Of a stretch of 59,353 nt of DNA, positions 26,501 to 34,733 are shown in pieces; positions within the stretch are counted from its first letter, which is position 1, and every line of letters starts with the position of its first letter. Source of the DNA: Streptomyces beihaiensis (GTDB lineage Bacteria > Actinomycetota > Actinomycetes > Streptomycetales > Streptomycetaceae); assembly GCF_026274175.1 (NCBI RefSeq), contig NZ_JAPHNL010000200.1, positions 1 through 59,353 on the forward strand, written 5' to 3'. The notes below the pieces were generated by a model. The model did no database searches, was not told the DNA's origin, and saw only the letters and a program-made list of their open reading frames with translations. The translations under genes and the position numbers were made by a program.

Positions 26501-29500
26501 TGCGGGACGGGCTGTCCGACTCCACGACCACCGTGGTCTCGGAGACGGTGACGGTGGACGGCAAGGCGCTGGCGCGGCCCAAGCTCATCATCGCCCCGAC
26601 GTCGGCGGCGTCGGCGGCCGCGTGCACCGCGGACACGTCCACCAAGGGCTGCAGGGCGCTGGAGTTCGTGTACGCGACCTCCACCACCGCCACCAGCACC
26701 GCCTACGGCGACATCGCCGGGCAGGTCCAGGAGATCCGTGCCTGGTCGACCGAGCCGGGTGCCGCTGCTGCGAGTGCGAAGTCGGTACAGAAATACCTGT
26801 ACGACGTCTCGGGCCGTCTGCGGGAGGCGTGGAACCCACAGATCGGCTACGCCGCCATGACCGCCTACGGCTACGACTCGGCGGGCCGGGTCACCGGACT
26901 GACCCCGCCGGGCGAGCTGCCCTGGTGGTTCACCTACGGCAAGGCCGGCAACGCGGCCACCGCCGGCGACGGCATGCTGCTCAAGGTCAACCGCTCGGGC
27001 CTGAAGCAGGGCACCACGGACGTCGAGGAGGGCACTGCCACCACCAGCGTCGTCTACGACGTGCCGTTGACCGGCACCACAGCCCCCTACCCGATGGGTG
27101 CGACGGACGTGAAGGCGTGGGGCCAGCTCGATGCGCCGACCGACGCCACCGCCATCTTCCCGGCCGACGCCGTCCCGGCATCCAACTCGGGCGGCTCGCT
27201 GACAGCGGCCGACTACGAGCGGGCCGACATCCACTACCTCGGCGTGTCCGGCCACGAGGTCAACTCCGCCACCCCCGGCGGGCACATCACCACCACCGAG
27301 TACGACCGGTTCGGCAACACCGTCCGTGAACTGGGTGCGGCCGACCGCGCCGTCGCCCTGGGCCTGACCACCGGCGACAAGGCCACGCAGGCCGACCTCG
27401 GTATCGCCCAGCTCACCAGCGCCGAGCGGGCCGACCTGCTGGACACCCGCTCCGTCTACAACGACACCGGAACCCGAGAACTGGAGGAGTTCGGGCCGCT
27501 GCACAGGATCGACCTCACCGCCGATCTCAAGCAGGGCACCACCACACTGGTCACGGCGGACACGTCGGTCACCGCCCGCAGCTGGACGGTCAACGAGTAC
27601 GACGCCGGCCGCCCGACCGACGGCACCGCCACGGTCAAGGACCAGATCACCAAGACCACCATCGGCGCCCAGGTGCGCGACCACCCCTCGGTCCAGGGCG
27701 AGACCCGCGTGACCCAGACCGTCTACGACTGGGCCAAGGGCCTGCCGACCAAGACGATCAAGGACCCGGGCGGTCTGGCGATCACCGAGACCACGGAGTA
27801 CGACACGCAGGGCCGCATCGTCAAGCAGCTCCTGCCCGGAGCCACCGGCACCGATGCCGGGACACGCGTGACGACCTACTGGTCCGCGACCGGCACCGGC
27901 ACCTGCGCCGGGCGTCCGGAGTGGGCCGACCTGGTCTGCTCCGTCTCCGCGGGCGGCGCCATCACCGGCGGCGGCTCCAACCCGACCGGACTGCCCACCA
28001 CCACCACCGAGTACGACTGGTGGGGTAACCCGAACAAGGTCACCGAGACCGCGAACGGAGTGACGCGCACCACCACCACGTCGTACGACAACGCGGGACG
28101 CGAGACCAAGGTCGCCACCACCGGCGGCGTCGGCCAGGCGGTTCCCGAGTCCACCATCGAGTACGACCCGGCCACCGGCCGCGCCGTCAAGGCCACCTCA
28201 CCCGACGGTGGCACGATCACCAAGGCGTACGACAAGCTGGGCCGCCAGATCTCGTACACGGATGCCGACAACGGCAAGACCACGGCCGAGTACGACCTGC
28301 TGAACCGTCCGGTCAAGGTTGCTGACACCGTCCCGTCCACGGTCACCTACTCATACGACCCCAGCGTCGAACCGCGCGGACTGGTCACGTCGACCACCGA
28401 CTCGGTGGCCGGCACCTTCAAGGCCACCTACGACCCGGACGGCTCGGTAGCCACCGAGAAGCTGCCCGGCGGCTACACCCTCACCCAGACCAGGGACACC
28501 ACCGGGTCCACGACCGATCGCACCTACACACGCGACAGCGACGGCGCCACCGTCTACTCCGACACCGTCACCGAGTCCATCCACGGCCAGGTCGCCGGCC
28601 ACGCCGGCTGGTCCGACCAGGCCTATCACTACGACGCCACCGGACGTCTCACAACCGTCGAGGACACCGCCGACACGATCTGCACCAAGCGGACCTACGC
28701 CTTCGACGACCGCACCAACCGCAAGTCCCTGACCACCGCGACCGGCACCCCCGGCGCCGACTGCCCGACCAGTGGAGGCACCACCACCAGCCACACCTAC
28801 GACAGCGCCGACCGCATCGTCGACTCCGGCTACACCTACGACGCCTTCGGCCGCACCACCGCCGTGCCCGGCAACGGCACGATCGACTACTACGCGAACG
28901 ATCTGCCCTACCAGCAGGTCGCGGGCGGCGAGCGCCAGACCTGGAAGCTGGACGCGGCCATGCGCCTGCGTTCCTGGACCGTCGAGACCGGCAGCGGCAG
29001 TGCCTGGACACAGACCGCGTCCAAACTCAACCACTACGACAACGACGGCGACACCCCGCGCTGGATCGTCGAGGACACCGGCACGGGCGCACTGACCCGA
29101 AACGTCGCCTCCGCCTCCGGCGACCTCGCCGCGACCACGAGCAAGACCGGCGACACGGTGCTGCAGTTGACCAGCATCCACGGCGACGTGGCGCTCCAGC
29201 TCCCGCTGGACACCAGCAAGGCCCCCCTCGCCCTCGACTCGGACGAGTACGGCAACCCCCGGGCCGGGCAGACCGCGGCCCGCTACGGTTGGCTCGGTGC
29301 CAAGCAGCGCTCCAGCGAGACGCTCACCGGCCTGACCCTCATGGGCGCACGGCTCTACAACCCCGCCACCGGCCGCTTCCTGTCCATCGACCGGGTCTTC
29401 GGAGGCAACGCCAACGCCTACGAGTACTGCCACGGCGACCCCGTCAACTGCTACGACCTGACCGGTCTCTCCAGCTGGCGCCAGACCTACGTGTCGAGGA

Positions 29501-29811
29501 TCCACTGGGGTCACTGGAGAGACACGTGGGGCAGATGGATGAAGAGCTGGTGGAAGCGGAACCTCATCAACATCATTTGGTGGGCCACCTCGGCCAATCA
29601 GATAAAGATCGTTGGACTGAAGGCCCGCTACGGCAAGCAGTACTACTACTTCAAGCGCAAGCACAGGAGACACTGGCAGCACCTGAGAGTCACCTACTAC
29701 TGGTACATGTCCAAAGCAACGTACGAGATCAAGCCCTTCGGGATTTGGACCTGGCGAACCACCGCCTACGAGAGCCCGTACATCTACAGCTCGAGTTATC
29801 ACTACTACTAG
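23572..29811 (+). CDS. Secreted RHS/YD-repeat protein with aromatic, basic C-terminal tip (putative polymorphic toxin)
   Basis: A 2079-residue exported protein. A twin-Arg-free but basic signal peptide (hydrophobic IAGSLSLALAVTLL) starts it. Around residues 310-500 is a DNRLRE-type region (NVFDTYVQQGETVDWSTD) found in wall-associated RHS proteins, then Ig-like segments and, from about 820, many YD repeats such as YDRFGNTVREL, YDTQGRIVKQL and YDLLNRPVKV. The RHS core ends with MGARLYNPATGRFLSIDRV and the conserved DPVNCYDLTGL. The last 114 residues after that are unlike the core: 13 Trp, 15 Tyr, about 20 Lys/Arg and 3 acidic residues. In this family that position holds the toxic payload. The tip uses AGA, ATA and ATT codons rare elsewhere in the gene. 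The start follows GGAGTGAAG. Confidence 0.92.
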   Translation: MVHKPSCYRRRHSRLGKSARWIAGSLSLALAVTLLDGAYTVAAPMSQGTKAVQKAAATQAADIPSARIAARLSGKRVEALSERTETSTTWANKDGSLTTELTAGPVRFRDKTTGAWREVDLDLVREADGTVEPKAHPRGLRLAGESGTPAKSMKAAGKAKATDLVTLGEGDRQVTLQWKGGLPKPKLDGTRAEYVNAVPGADVVVEATRTGFEQYVDIKQRPGSDGYSYTLPLKAKGLKAKQLSDGSVLFTDKKNKKQAVMPAPVMWDATVDKRSGEHTHKAKVGLKVVQKGSSINLVVTPDAKFLADPSTVYPVTVDPSTSSLSNVFDTYVQQGETVDWSTDTELDLGNPGTKNADGTPRTARSFITWNTTPIQDALVLDAKLSLWNFHSANTDCKAYPWEVWSTGAASTSSRWTSQPSWIAKKATSTETTGNAGCSTQPDGWINADVTTLVQEWASAKATRSHMGLRASDESVVAQWKRVNSANAASNPPKLVVNYNYRPRTGTDQEAGPPYFSYGGDYVVNTTTPTLRDTFVDADGDKVDGTFEIRDSATDTQVGTYLVSDWVPSGQVASVTVPSGLLSNGKTYKFRTTPYDGTHYNLGWSAWKTFTVDTSPPSAPTKITSTDYPTDQWVKGAGQAGTFTVTPPAADHNWLEWSLDGESWTKVATGGSSADKAISITPPKDGTHTLQVRAVDKADNKSEAVDYTFHAGPGGFVQPSDGDRTARRLPLVAEADASKYDHVSFSWRRSEADAWVKIPVGDVTSGGNPLTAWPVPLTGGKNAQLVWNATTTVDPDGTVQIKADFTGPGGASGSTEPLAVVVDRNADGAATEEAGPGSVNLLTGNYTLSATDASAFGLSVSRSASSRTPDKGAQQEGQAPIFGKEWVSGTVAEMTDSDYSHLRRISDTAVAVVDSEGKETHFTANAAKTGWIPEPGSEDLTLKGSVSGSFTLTDTNGTVTKFTKPDAAATTWQVSSTLRDGLSDSTTTVVSETVTVDGKALARPKLIIAPTSAASAAACTADTSTKGCRALEFVYATSTTATSTAYGDIAGQVQEIRAWSTEPGAAAASAKSVQKYLYDVSGRLREAWNPQIGYAAMTAYGYDSAGRVTGLTPPGELPWWFTYGKAGNAATAGDGMLLKVNRSGLKQGTTDVEEGTATTSVVYDVPLTGTTAPYPMGATDVKAWGQLDAPTDATAIFPADAVPASNSGGSLTAADYERADIHYLGVSGHEVNSATPGGHITTTEYDRFGNTVRELGAADRAVALGLTTGDKATQADLGIAQLTSAERADLLDTRSVYNDTGTRELEEFGPLHRIDLTADLKQGTTTLVTADTSVTARSWTVNEYDAGRPTDGTATVKDQITKTTIGAQVRDHPSVQGETRVTQTVYDWAKGLPTKTIKDPGGLAITETTEYDTQGRIVKQLLPGATGTDAGTRVTTYWSATGTGTCAGRPEWADLVCSVSAGGAITGGGSNPTGLPTTTTEYDWWGNPNKVTETANGVTRTTTTSYDNAGRETKVATTGGVGQAVPESTIEYDPATGRAVKATSPDGGTITKAYDKLGRQISYTDADNGKTTAEYDLLNRPVKVADTVPSTVTYSYDPSVEPRGLVTSTTDSVAGTFKATYDPDGSVATEKLPGGYTLTQTRDTTGSTTDRTYTRDSDGATVYSDTVTESIHGQVAGHAGWSDQAYHYDATGRLTTVEDTADTICTKRTYAFDDRTNRKSLTTATGTPGADCPTSGGTTTSHTYDSADRIVDSGYTYDAFGRTTAVPGNGTIDYYANDLPYQQVAGGERQTWKLDAAMRLRSWTVETGSGSAWTQTASKLNHYDNDGDTPRWIVEDTGTGALTRNVASASGDLAATTSKTGDTVLQLTSIHGDVALQLPLDTSKAPLALDSDEYGNPRAGQTAARYGWLGAKQRSSETLTGLTLMGARLYNPATGRFLSIDRVFGGNANAYEYCHGDPVNCYDLTGLSSWRQTYVSRIHWGHWRDTWGRWMKSWWKRNLINIIWWATSANQIKIVGLKARYGKQYYYFKRKHRRHWQHLRVTYYWYMSKATYEIKPFGIWTWRTTAYESPYIYSSSYHYY

Positions 29812-29909
29812 AGGCGAACGGACAGTCGGCAGCCGTGCACACTGGGCGCGACGCAGCCCCACCCGGCGGCGGGCCGACAACGGGAATCCTGAATCACTAG
29901 GGTGATCAC

Positions 29910-29944
29910 GGCGCCGCGTGCCTCCCCGCGAGGCACGCGGCGCC
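29910..29944 (+). terminator. Hairpin after the RHS gene
   Basis: A perfect 15-bp stem (GGCGCCGCGTGCCTC / GAGGCACGCGGCGCC) with loop CCCGC, about 100 bp after the RHS stop and 64 bp before the small membrane protein. If it terminates fully, that small gene needs its own promoter; partial readthrough would instead give it a lower level than the toxin. Confidence 0.8.
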
Positions 29945-30007
29945 AGTTCGCCCTTCAGTACCATCGCGACACCGTGCCAGACGCGCACCGCTGGAGAAAT
30001 TCAAGAA

Positions 30008-30244
30008 ATGACGCAACTCTTCCTGGCGATCACCGGAATTACCGTAAACTGCGCTTCCAGCCTGATCGCTTATCGACTGGCGCCGCGCAGGGGCGCCGAC
30101 CCGAGGGACTGGAGTTTCGTGTCTCTCGCCCTGGGGCCGGCCGCAATAGTCCTGCTTCTTGTGTTCGGAGGCAGGAGCAGAAGAGGGCGGCAGAAGTTCG
30201 CACAGTACGAGATTCTGAAATCACGTGAACAGCGACCGGTTTGA
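30008..30244 (+). CDS. Small two-helix membrane protein, candidate immunity partner of the RHS tip
   Basis: A 78-residue protein. Residues about 3-22 (LFLAITGITVNCASSLIAY) and 36-53 (SFVSLALGPAAIVLLLVF) are hydrophobic helices, joined by a short basic loop and followed by a Lys/Arg-rich tail. I start at the ATG at 30008, which follows GGAG by about 12 nt; the longer frame upstream crosses the terminator hairpin. Its codons are AT-richer than the surroundings, like the RHS tip. In polymorphic toxin loci the gene directly after the toxin usually encodes immunity, and a membrane location would suit a membrane-active tip. That role is inferred from position alone. Confidence 0.6.
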   Translation: MTQLFLAITGITVNCASSLIAYRLAPRRGADPRDWSFVSLALGPAAIVLLLVFGGRSRRGRQKFAQYEILKSREQRPV

Positions 30245-30626
30245 TTGCCGCAATGCGACTGTCGCCGTCCTGCGATCCACCGGCTCGATGTTCACCAGGC
30301 GCACCGTCCCCGACCGCATGACCGGCGAGAAGGCCGGCACACGGCTGCGCGCACGACCGTCGCCACGGGCCACCGCGCGAACGGCCGCGGAAGCTGACCA
30401 CCGCGACCGGATCACAGTCCACCGACAGCGGCCGGGCCGACTCCGACCTGCTCCGACGGAAGACCGCAGCAGGCAGGCAGGCACCTGACGGTTGCTGAAC
30501 GTCATCAGCGCTCACGCCCCCGATCCTGCTCGAACCCTGTTCATGGCCGCGCGGAAGGCGCACACACTCGCGCCCCGGAAGGCCGCAGGGATATGCGTCA
30601 CACCGACCTTTTGGCCATCGTCAAAC
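30245..30626. other. Gene-poor stretch downstream of the RHS locus
   Basis: Several overlapping short frames exist on both strands but none has consistent codon bias, a ribosome site or a recognisable domain. It may be decayed coding sequence, such as old toxin tips or an eroded mobile element, but I could not identify a parent gene. Confidence 0.5.
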
Positions 30627-30657
30627 TGACGTGAAGCGGTTATGATTAATAACGTCA
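30627..30657 (+). promoter_or_regulatory. nadA promoter with nested inverted repeats
   Basis: TATGAT (30641-30646) is a good -10. It lies within GTTAT-GATTA-ATAAC (30639-30653), a perfect 5+5 dyad, itself enclosed by TGACGT/ACGTCA arms (30627-30632 and 30652-30657). A dyad over the -10 fits a repressor site; NAD-synthesis genes in bacteria are commonly under such repression, but I cannot name the regulator. Confidence 0.6.
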
Positions 30658-30687
30658 ATTCGACGAAAAGTAGAAAGGGTGCGTGTC

Positions 30688-31884
30688 GTGACCACCGCCC
30701 AGACCTCGGAGCTCGACGTACAGCCGACTCCGCTCGCCCTGCTGCTGCTCGGCCGTGAGGCCGACCCGAAGAGCGAGCGGGGTGTCGAATGCCCCGGCGA
30801 CCTGCCCTCGCCGTCCGACCCCGACCTGGTCGAGCGTGCCCGCGCGGCCAAGGAGAAGCTCGGCGACAAGGTGTTCGTGCTCGGCCACCACTACCAGCGC
30901 GACGAGGTGATCCAGTTCGCGGACGTCACCGGGGACTCCTTCAAGCTGGCACGTGACGCCGCCGCGCGCCCCGAGGCCGAGTACATCGTCTTCTGCGGTG
31001 TGCACTTCATGGCCGAGTCCGCGGACATCCTCACCGGCGACGACCAGAAGGTCGTCCTTCCGGACCTCGCGGCCGGGTGCTCGATGGCCGACATGGCCAC
31101 CGCCGAACAGGTCGCCGAGTGCTGGGACGTGCTGACCGAGGCGGGTGTGGCCGACTCCGTGGTCCCCGTCTCCTACATGAACTCGTCGGCGGACATCAAG
31201 GCGTTCACGGGTCGGCACGGCGGCACCATCTGCACGTCGTCGAACGCCGAGCGCGCCCTGAAGTGGGCCTTCGAGCAGGGCGAGCCCGGCGCCACCAAGG
31301 TGCTCTTCCTGCCCGACCAGCACCTCGGGCGCAACACGGCGGTGCGCGACCTCGGCATGTCCCTCGACGACTGCGTGGTCTACAACCCGCAAAAGCCGGG
31401 CGGCGGCCTCACCGCCGAGCAGCTGCGCGACGCCAAGATGATCCTGTGGCGCGGTCACTGCTCGGTGCACGGCCGGTTCTCGCTCGACTCGGTCAACGAC
31501 GTGCGTGAGCGCATACCGGGCGTGAACGTGCTGGTGCACCCCGAGTGCAAGCACGAGGTCGTCGCGGCGGCGGACCTCGTCGGGTCGACCGAGTACATCA
31601 TCAAGGCCCTGGAGGCGGCGCCCGCCGGGTCGAAGTGGGCCATCGGCACCGAGCTGAACCTGGTCCGCCGCCTGGCGAACCGTTTCGCTCCCGAGGGCAA
31701 GGAGATCGTCTTCCTCGACAAGACGGTCTGCTTCTGCTCGACCATGAACCGCATCGACCTGCCCCACCTGGTGTGGGCGCTGGAGTCGCTGGCCGAGGGC
31801 AACCTCGTCAACCGCATCGAGGTCGACAGCGAGACGGAGCACTTCGCGAAGCTCGCCCTGGAGCGCATGCTCGCGCTGCCGTAG
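30688..31884 (+). CDS. nadA: Quinolinate synthase
   Basis: A 398-residue 4Fe-4S enzyme condensing iminoaspartate with dihydroxyacetone phosphate to quinolinate in de novo NAD synthesis. Sequence features include the GHHYQRDEVIQFAD start of the first domain and cysteines in YIVFCGVHFMAES, LVHPECKHEV and KTVCFCSTMNR, which supply the cluster ligands. The GTG at 30688 lies about 8 nt after AGAAAGGG, better than the GTG at 30679, which would overlap that site. The usual nadB/nadC partners are not in the window after it. Transcription ends at a convergent hairpin. Confidence 0.95.
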   Translation: MTTAQTSELDVQPTPLALLLLGREADPKSERGVECPGDLPSPSDPDLVERARAAKEKLGDKVFVLGHHYQRDEVIQFADVTGDSFKLARDAAARPEAEYIVFCGVHFMAESADILTGDDQKVVLPDLAAGCSMADMATAEQVAECWDVLTEAGVADSVVPVSYMNSSADIKAFTGRHGGTICTSSNAERALKWAFEQGEPGATKVLFLPDQHLGRNTAVRDLGMSLDDCVVYNPQKPGGGLTAEQLRDAKMILWRGHCSVHGRFSLDSVNDVRERIPGVNVLVHPECKHEVVAAADLVGSTEYIIKALEAAPAGSKWAIGTELNLVRRLANRFAPEGKEIVFLDKTVCFCSTMNRIDLPHLVWALESLAEGNLVNRIEVDSETEHFAKLALERMLALP

Positions 31885-31891
31885 GGCTCGC

Positions 31892-31930
31892 GCCGCCGGG
31901 GCCCGCCGGGACCGACCGGGCTCCGGCGGC
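31892..31930. terminator. Convergent terminator nadA / response regulator
   Basis: A 14-bp stem with one G-U-type mismatch (GCCGCCGGGGCCCG paired with CGGGCTCCGGCGGC), 8 bp after nadA and just before the response regulator stop. Confidence 0.8.
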
Positions 31931-31933
31931 TTC

Positions 31934-32665
31934 TCAGTCCGCTCGTGGGCGTACCAGGCCCGATTCGTACGCGATGACGACGAGTTGGGCGCGGTCGCGG
32001 GCGCCGAGCTTGGCCATGGCGCGGTTGACGTGGGTCTTCACCGTGAGCGGGCTGACTTCCAGACGCTCGGCGATCTCGTCGTTGGAGTGGCCGCCCGCGA
32101 CCTGGACGAGGACCTCGCGCTCGCGGCCGGTGAGCGTGGCGAGACGTTCCGCGTGTTCGCCGCTGGAGCGTTCGGCGTCCTCGTGGCCTTCTGCCTGGTC
32201 GAGGAATTTGGCGATCAGGCCCTTGGTCGCGGCGGGTGACAGGAGCGCGTCCCCGGCGGCCGCGACACGTACGGCGCCGAGGAGTTCGTCGGGTTCGGCT
32301 CCCTTGCCGAGGAAGCCGGAGGCGCCGGCCCGCAGCGACTGGACCACGTACTCGTCGACCTCGAACGTCGTCAGCATCACCACGTGCACGTGGGCGAGTT
32401 CGGGGTCGGCGCTGATCTCGCGGGTGGCGGCGAGGCCGTCGGTGCCCGGCATCCGGATGTCCATGAGGACCACGTCGGGCCGCTGCGACCTGGCAAGGCG
32501 GACGGCCTCGGCGCCGTCGGACGCCTCTCCCACGACTTCCATGTCGGGTTCGGAGTCGACGAGCACGCGGAACGCGCTGCGCAGCAGTGCCTGGTCGTCG
32601 GCGAGCAGGACCCGGATCGGGCCTGCGGTCGGGCCGGCGGTCGTGCTGGTCGTGCTGGTCGTCAT
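31934..32665 (-). CDS. NarL/LuxR-family response regulator
   Basis: A 243-residue regulator. The receiver domain (residues about 17-135) has the acidic pair in VLLADDQALLRSAF, phospho-Asp in VLMDIRMPGTDG, and the closing lysine in ASGFLGKGAEPDELL. The C-terminal LuxR-type helix-turn-helix is in LTGREREVLVQVAGGHS and LTVKTHVNRAMAKLGARD. The ATG at 32665 overlaps the kinase stop (ATGA). A short Thr/Ser run at the N-terminus comes from repeats that extend in from the kinase end. Targets are unknown. Confidence 0.94.
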   Translation of the reverse strand: MTTSTTSTTAGPTAGPIRVLLADDQALLRSAFRVLVDSEPDMEVVGEASDGAEAVRLARSQRPDVVLMDIRMPGTDGLAATREISADPELAHVHVVMLTTFEVDEYVVQSLRAGASGFLGKGAEPDELLGAVRVAAAGDALLSPAATKGLIAKFLDQAEGHEDAERSSGEHAERLATLTGREREVLVQVAGGHSNDEIAERLEVSPLTVKTHVNRAMAKLGARDRAQLVVIAYESGLVRPRAD

Positions 32666-34002
32666 GCGGTGGAGTCCCCCGTGGTGGCTGCGTCTGTGGT
32701 GGCGCCTTCGGACGTGCACGTGGACGTCGTCGTGCTCGTGGACGTGGTCGTGGATGTGTTCGTGTTCGTACCCGCGCTCGCGCCGGCGCTCGTACTCGTA
32801 CGGGCGTCGAGCGGAAGGATCGCATGGACCCGGAAGCCGCCGCCGTAGCGCGGGGCGGCGGTGAGGGTGCCGCCGAGCGCGGTGACGCGTTCGCGCATAC
32901 CGAGCAGCCCGTGGCCGCCGCCGCTGCGATCGGGTGTGGGGGCGTCGGCGCCGGAACCGTCGTCCAGGACGGTGATCTCCAGGTGCATACCGACCCGGAC
33001 CACGCTGACCTCGGCCTTCGCGCCGGGACCCGCGTGCTTGTGCACGTTGGTGAGGGCTTCCTGTACGACCCGGTAGGCGGCGAGGTCGACGGAGGCGGGC
33101 AGCGACGGGGCGTCCTTGGCGCGGGCCACGTCGACGGGCAGGCCCGCGTGGCGGAACGAGTCCACGAGGTCGTCGAGCCGGTCGAGGCCGGGCGCCGGTT
33201 CGGTCGGGGCCTCCGGGTCGCCGCTCTGGCGCAGCAGGCCGACGGTGGTACGCAGTTCGTCGAGGGCGGAGCGGCTGGCCTCGCGGACGTGCGACAGGGC
33301 CTCCTTGGCCTGGTCGGGGCGGCGGTCCATGACGTGGGCGGCGACCCCGGCCTGGACGTTGACCAGGGCGATGTGGTGGGCGACGACGTCGTGCAGGTCC
33401 CGGGCGATGCGCAGCCTCTCCTCGGCGACACGGCGCCGCGCCTCCTCCTCGCGGGTGCGTTCGGCCCGCTCGGCGCGCTCGCGGATCGCGGCGACGAAGG
33501 CCCGGCGGGAACGGACCGCGTCACCCGCGGCGGCTGCCATGCCGGTCCAGGCGAAGACGCCGAGGTTCTCCTGGGCGTACCAGGGCATGGGACCGACGAG
33601 CATGGCGACGGCGGTGAGCAGGCTCATCGTGGCCAGGCCGACGCGCCAGGTGGTGGGGCGGTCGGTGTTGGCGGCGACGGTGAACAGGGCGACGACCGCG
33701 GACATGACGACCGGGACGCGGGGGTCGTCGGTGGCGAGCTCGACGACGGAGACGGTGACGGTCGCCGCGAGCACGGACAGCGGCGCGCGGCGGCGCAGGA
33801 CCAGCGCTGCGGCGCCGAGCAGCATCAGGAGCAGACTGTACGGGCCGGGCGTGCGGGCGCCCCAGCCATATGCGCCCTGCGGGGCGTGCGGGTCGACGAA
33901 GGACCCGGCGATCATGCAGGCCAGCACGCCGAGCGCCAGGGCGGCGTCGAAGGCCAGAGGGTGCGCCTTGGCCCACCGTACGAAGGGGTTCACCGGGGTC
34001 AC
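32662..34002 (-). CDS. Two-component sensor histidine kinase, HisKA_3 type
   Basis: A 446-residue NarX/DesK-like membrane kinase. The first ~180 residues hold several hydrophobic helices and no large outer domain, so it may sense the membrane itself. The phospho-acceptor His is in RIARDLHDVVAHHIALV and the ATP-binding part in GGGHGLLGMRERVTALGG. The last ~45 residues are a Thr/Ser-rich repeat tail (TSTTTSTSTTTS), not part of the family domain and likely from repeat expansion. It is coupled to its regulator and probably forms a single operon. Confidence 0.93.
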   Translation of the reverse strand: MTPVNPFVRWAKAHPLAFDAALALGVLACMIAGSFVDPHAPQGAYGWGARTPGPYSLLLMLLGAAALVLRRRAPLSVLAATVTVSVVELATDDPRVPVVMSAVVALFTVAANTDRPTTWRVGLATMSLLTAVAMLVGPMPWYAQENLGVFAWTGMAAAAGDAVRSRRAFVAAIRERAERAERTREEEARRRVAEERLRIARDLHDVVAHHIALVNVQAGVAAHVMDRRPDQAKEALSHVREASRSALDELRTTVGLLRQSGDPEAPTEPAPGLDRLDDLVDSFRHAGLPVDVARAKDAPSLPASVDLAAYRVVQEALTNVHKHAGPGAKAEVSVVRVGMHLEITVLDDGSGADAPTPDRSGGGHGLLGMRERVTALGGTLTAAPRYGGGFRVHAILPLDARTSTSAGASAGTNTNTSTTTSTSTTTSTCTSEGATTDAATTGDSTA

Positions 34003-34411
34003 GGTAGCCGCCCTGGGCGCGGCGCGGCACCGGGGGCGGCGTACGGGGCTCCGGGCTCCACGAGTGGGCCGCCCCGCGCCGGGGGCACGACGCCGAGGCC
34101 CGACCCCACCGACCGGTCACGCCGCACCGTGGCTGCCGCCTTGCCCGCCCTGCCGACCCGAAACGGGGTCCGACCCCCGAGCCGCGCGACGCCGGTCCGA
34201 GAGTGAGGGAAGCGGACTGCCCAGGGCGGCGCGCAGCGCCCGACCTCACAGGACGGCGCCCGTCGACAAACCGCCCGAGCCGACACCTGGCGCGGCACGG
34301 CAGACCGCCCGAGCCGACACCCGACGCCCGACCAGGCGCAGGCACCGCCCACCGACGAGGGTCCAGACCCGGTCGGCCGCGGCGAGAGCCGCACGGGTGC
34401 GACGGGCCGGA
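34003..34411. other. 409-bp gap upstream of the kinase gene
   Basis: This very GC-rich stretch between the kinase start and the pspAA stop contains only Arg/Pro/Gly-rich chance frames. It should hold the kinase promoter. I see no convincing gene, hairpin or repeat. Confidence 0.5.
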
Positions 34412-34699
34412 TCAGCCGGGGATGAGGCCGTCGTCGCTGAGCATGTCGCGGACCTCGTCGAGCGTCGCGTCCTCCGCCGGGAGGATCAGCTCCGACGGCT
34501 GCAGAGAGTCCTCTGGCAGCGGTTTGCCCTCGCGGCGGACCGCTGCGAGGAGGGCACCGAGCGTGCGGCGGAAACCGGCCTCGTCGCCGCCCTCCATCTC
34601 GGCGAGCAGTTCGTCGTCCAGCTTGTTGAGCTCGGACAGCTCGGTGAAGTGGCTGTCCGCCAACTCCAGCTGACCCTCGCCCATGATCCGTACGATCAA
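34412..34699 (-). CDS. pspAA: PspA-associated protein PspAA
   Basis: A 95-residue protein of the PspAA family. It starts with MIVRIMGEGQLEL, carries the conserved acidic middle LNKLDDELLAEM, and ends with a helix before GLIPG. The family is found next to PspA in actinobacteria and is thought to work with it in membrane stress. It lies 34 bp after pspA on the same strand, so the two are one operon. Confidence 0.9.
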   Translation of the reverse strand: MIVRIMGEGQLELADSHFTELSELNKLDDELLAEMEGGDEAGFRRTLGALLAAVRREGKPLPEDSLQPSELILPAEDATLDEVRDMLSDDGLIPG

Positions 34700-34733
34700 G
34701 ACGGCCTCCTCGTGGCGACTACTGCGGCGGCGA

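Noticed and set aside
23518-27684. 1388-codon minus-strand ORF inside the RHS gene
   Set aside because: Opposite strand of a long repeat-rich, GC-biased gene; its Gly/Val/Arg composition has no recognisable domain and mirrors the YD repeat codons.
30225-30505. Short ORFs on both strands after the small membrane protein
   Set aside because: Neither has an SD, domain or steady codon bias; they overlap each other in mirror frames.
23138-30660. Integrated prophage or integrative element carrying the RHS gene
   Set aside because: No integrase, tRNA target, phage structural gene or flanking direct repeat is visible; only base composition hints at transfer.
33999-34394. Minus-strand ORF upstream of the sensor kinase
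   Set aside because: Arg/Gly/Pro-rich, no SD, no domain, and third-position bias is not that of the flanking genes.
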